A stretch of DNA of 14,720 nt from Actinomycetes bacterium (GTDB taxonomy: Bacteria; Actinomycetota; Acidimicrobiia; Acidimicrobiales; Palsa-688): contig JAKAXN010000073.1 in assembly GCA_021816565.1 (NCBI GenBank), forward strand, positions 1 through 14,720. The letters run 5' to 3'. The notes below the pieces were generated by a model. The model made no database searches, was not told where the DNA came from, and saw only the letters and a list, made by a program, of their open reading frames with translations. Below are positions 13,603-14,720 of the stretch, in pieces; within the stretch, counting starts at the first letter, position 1, and every line of letters begins with the position of its first letter. A program made the position numbers and the translations under genes.

Positions 13603-14720
13603 GTAGGAGGCGATGACAGCCGGGTGGGCCAGCACCTCCTCGGGGGTGCCTTCCGCTATGACCCCGCCCAGCTCCAGGGCCACCAGGCGGTCGCACAGGC
13701 CGCTCAGGAGCGGCATGTCGTGCTCGATGATGAGTATGGAGCAGCCGGTTCGCTCCTGGATGCGGCGCAGGAGCGGGCCGAGGGCCTCGGTCTCCTTCTG
13801 AGCCACGCCACCTGACGGCTCGTCGAGCATGAGGACCTTGGGCTCCTGGGCCAGGATGCAGGCCAGATCCACGATGCGCCGGGTCCCGGTGGAGAGCTCG
13901 CCGGTCATCTTCTGGCTGTAGGCGCCCAGCCCCATCAGCTCTATCAGCTCGTCCACCACGACCGTCACGGCCAACTCGGACTCGTAGCTGGCCGGCAGCT
14001 GGAACGCCGCGGCGATCATGTCGCGGCACTGGATGTGGCGTTCCCGGGCCACGGAGATGGTCTCGGCCACGGTCAGGGTCGGGAACAGCTTGGCGTCCTG
14101 GAACGACCGTCCCATGGCCCCCCGAGCCCGCAGGTTGGGGGACCAGCCGGTGACATCCACCCCCCGCAGGAGGATCCGTCCGGACTCGATCTTCAGAAAC
14201 CCCGATACGCAGTCCATCAGCGTGGTCTTGCCGGCCCCGTTGTGGCCGATGAGGCCGACTATCTCCCCGGGCCGAACCGCCAGGTCCACATGGTCGACAG
14301 CGGTGATGCCGCCAAAGCGTTTGACCACGTCCACGCACTCGAGAACCGGCTTGGCATCAGGGTCGATGCGAGGAGCCGGCTCGGCCTTCGACCGACGGCG
14401 GGAGCGGGTCCCGGAGGCCGGGGCCGCCTTGGCGCTGTCGGGGCCGTCGTGGGCTGACGCCCCGGCGATGAACACCGAGCGAAGGATGTCGGGGCGCTCG
14501 AGCAGCTCCGCCGCCGGGCCCTCGAAGCGCACCTCCCCCTTCTCCATGAACACGGCCCGCTCGGCCAGGTTGAGAGCCACGTTGACCGACTGCTCGACGA
14601 TGACGATGGTCGACCCCCGGCGGTGCACCTCGCGGACCACCTCCAGGAGCTGGCCGACGATGGTTGGCGCCAGGCCCAAGGAGAGCTCGTCGATCATGAG
14701 CAGCTCGGGTTTGGTCATCA
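13555..14720 (-). CDS. Fused branched-chain amino acid-type ABC ATPases (LivF-LivG-like), N-terminus cut by window
   Basis: Two ATPase domains of a LIV-type importer on one chain; about 388 C-terminal residues are visible. The window starts inside the first domain at its Walker B, PELLMIDELSLGLAP, with VEQSVN as switch region, typical of LivF. The Met at 14718 is internal, not the start. A charged Ala/Arg/Ser/Pro linker (about 86-122) joins a LivG-like domain. That has Walker A GHNGAGKT (158-165), Q-loop SFQDAKLFP, signature region ELSTGTRRIVDLA (274-286), Walker B VLMLDEPSGG (295-304), IIEHDM with His333, and the C-terminal LIV-specific tail VIAEGTPEEVLAHPAVIASYLG-like, split here as VIAEGTPEEV and VIASYLG. 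The signature reads LSTGT instead of LSGGQ. Substrate may be a branched-chain amino acid, amide or other small carboxylate. Permease and binding-protein genes would lie beyond the right edge. Confidence 0.92.
   Translation of the reverse strand, partial: MTKPELLMIDELSLGLAPTIVGQLLEVVREVHRRGSTIVIVEQSVNVALNLAERAVFMEKGEVRFEGPAAELLERPDILRSVFIAGASAHDGPDSAKAAPASGTRSRRRSKAEPAPRIDPDAKPVLECVDVVKRFGGITAVDHVDLAVRPGEIVGLIGHNGAGKTTLMDCVSGFLKIESGRILLRGVDVTGWSPNLRARGAMGRSFQDAKLFPTLTVAETISVARERHIQCRDMIAAAFQLPASYESELAVTVVVDELIELMGLGAYSQKMTGELSTGTRRIVDLACILAQEPKVLMLDEPSGGVAQKETEALGPLLRRIQERTGCSILIIEHDMPLLSGLCDRLVALELGGVIAEGTPEEVLAHPAVIASYLGTDETAIQRSGART

Overview
The window is very GC-rich, densely packed DNA with short intergenic gaps and several GTG starts. 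Together with a DUF4032 protein (a family I know mainly from Actinomycetota) and a recurrent TANNNT box 7-8 nt before ATG, this points to a high-GC actinobacterium, possibly an Acidimicrobiia-like lineage. The phylum is fairly secure and the class is a guess. I see no rRNA, tRNA, CRISPR array, insertion sequence or phage gene, and no stretch over 300 bases without a gene.

Layout. (1) 1-2307, minus strand: a LacI-family repressor followed by an overlapping lipoprotein solute-binding protein of a CUT1-type sugar ABC importer; the permeases presumably lie beyond the left edge. A perfect 14-bp LacI-type operator sits just upstream of the repressor. (2) 2400-4391, minus strand: an EthD-like protein translationally coupled to a DUF4032 protein with a kinase-like fold. 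(3) 4517-10823, plus strand: SDR oxidoreductase, aldehyde dehydrogenase-superfamily protein, APH-type phosphotransferase, AttH/CrtC-like protein and a DHA2 MFS transporter, a likely small-molecule processing and efflux cluster of unknown substrate. (4) 10843-11703, minus strand: a crotonase-family protein lacking both classical hydratase glutamates. (5) 11722-13602, plus strand: a single polypeptide joining a ModB-like permease to a ModC-like ATPase. (6) 13555-14720, minus strand: the C-terminal part of a LivF-LivG ATPase fusion, cut by the right edge and overlapping the previous gene tail to tail.

How the genes work together. The left block is a conventional regulated carbohydrate uptake unit. 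The plus-strand five-gene block pairs carbonyl chemistry (SDR, ALDH) with a phosphotransferase and a lipocalin-like protein, then a proton-driven exporter; a shared pathway is inferred from order and strand only. The right-hand genes are two independent ABC systems, each using fused subunits. Three genes appear to be transcribed from a -10 box placed directly before the start codon (leaderless), while the others have Shine-Dalgarno sites. I found no clearly new defence or mobile system. The most unusual points are the dual-use -10/Shine-Dalgarno hexamer between the crotonase and ModBC genes, the divergent crotonase active site, and the degenerate signature motif in the LivG domain.
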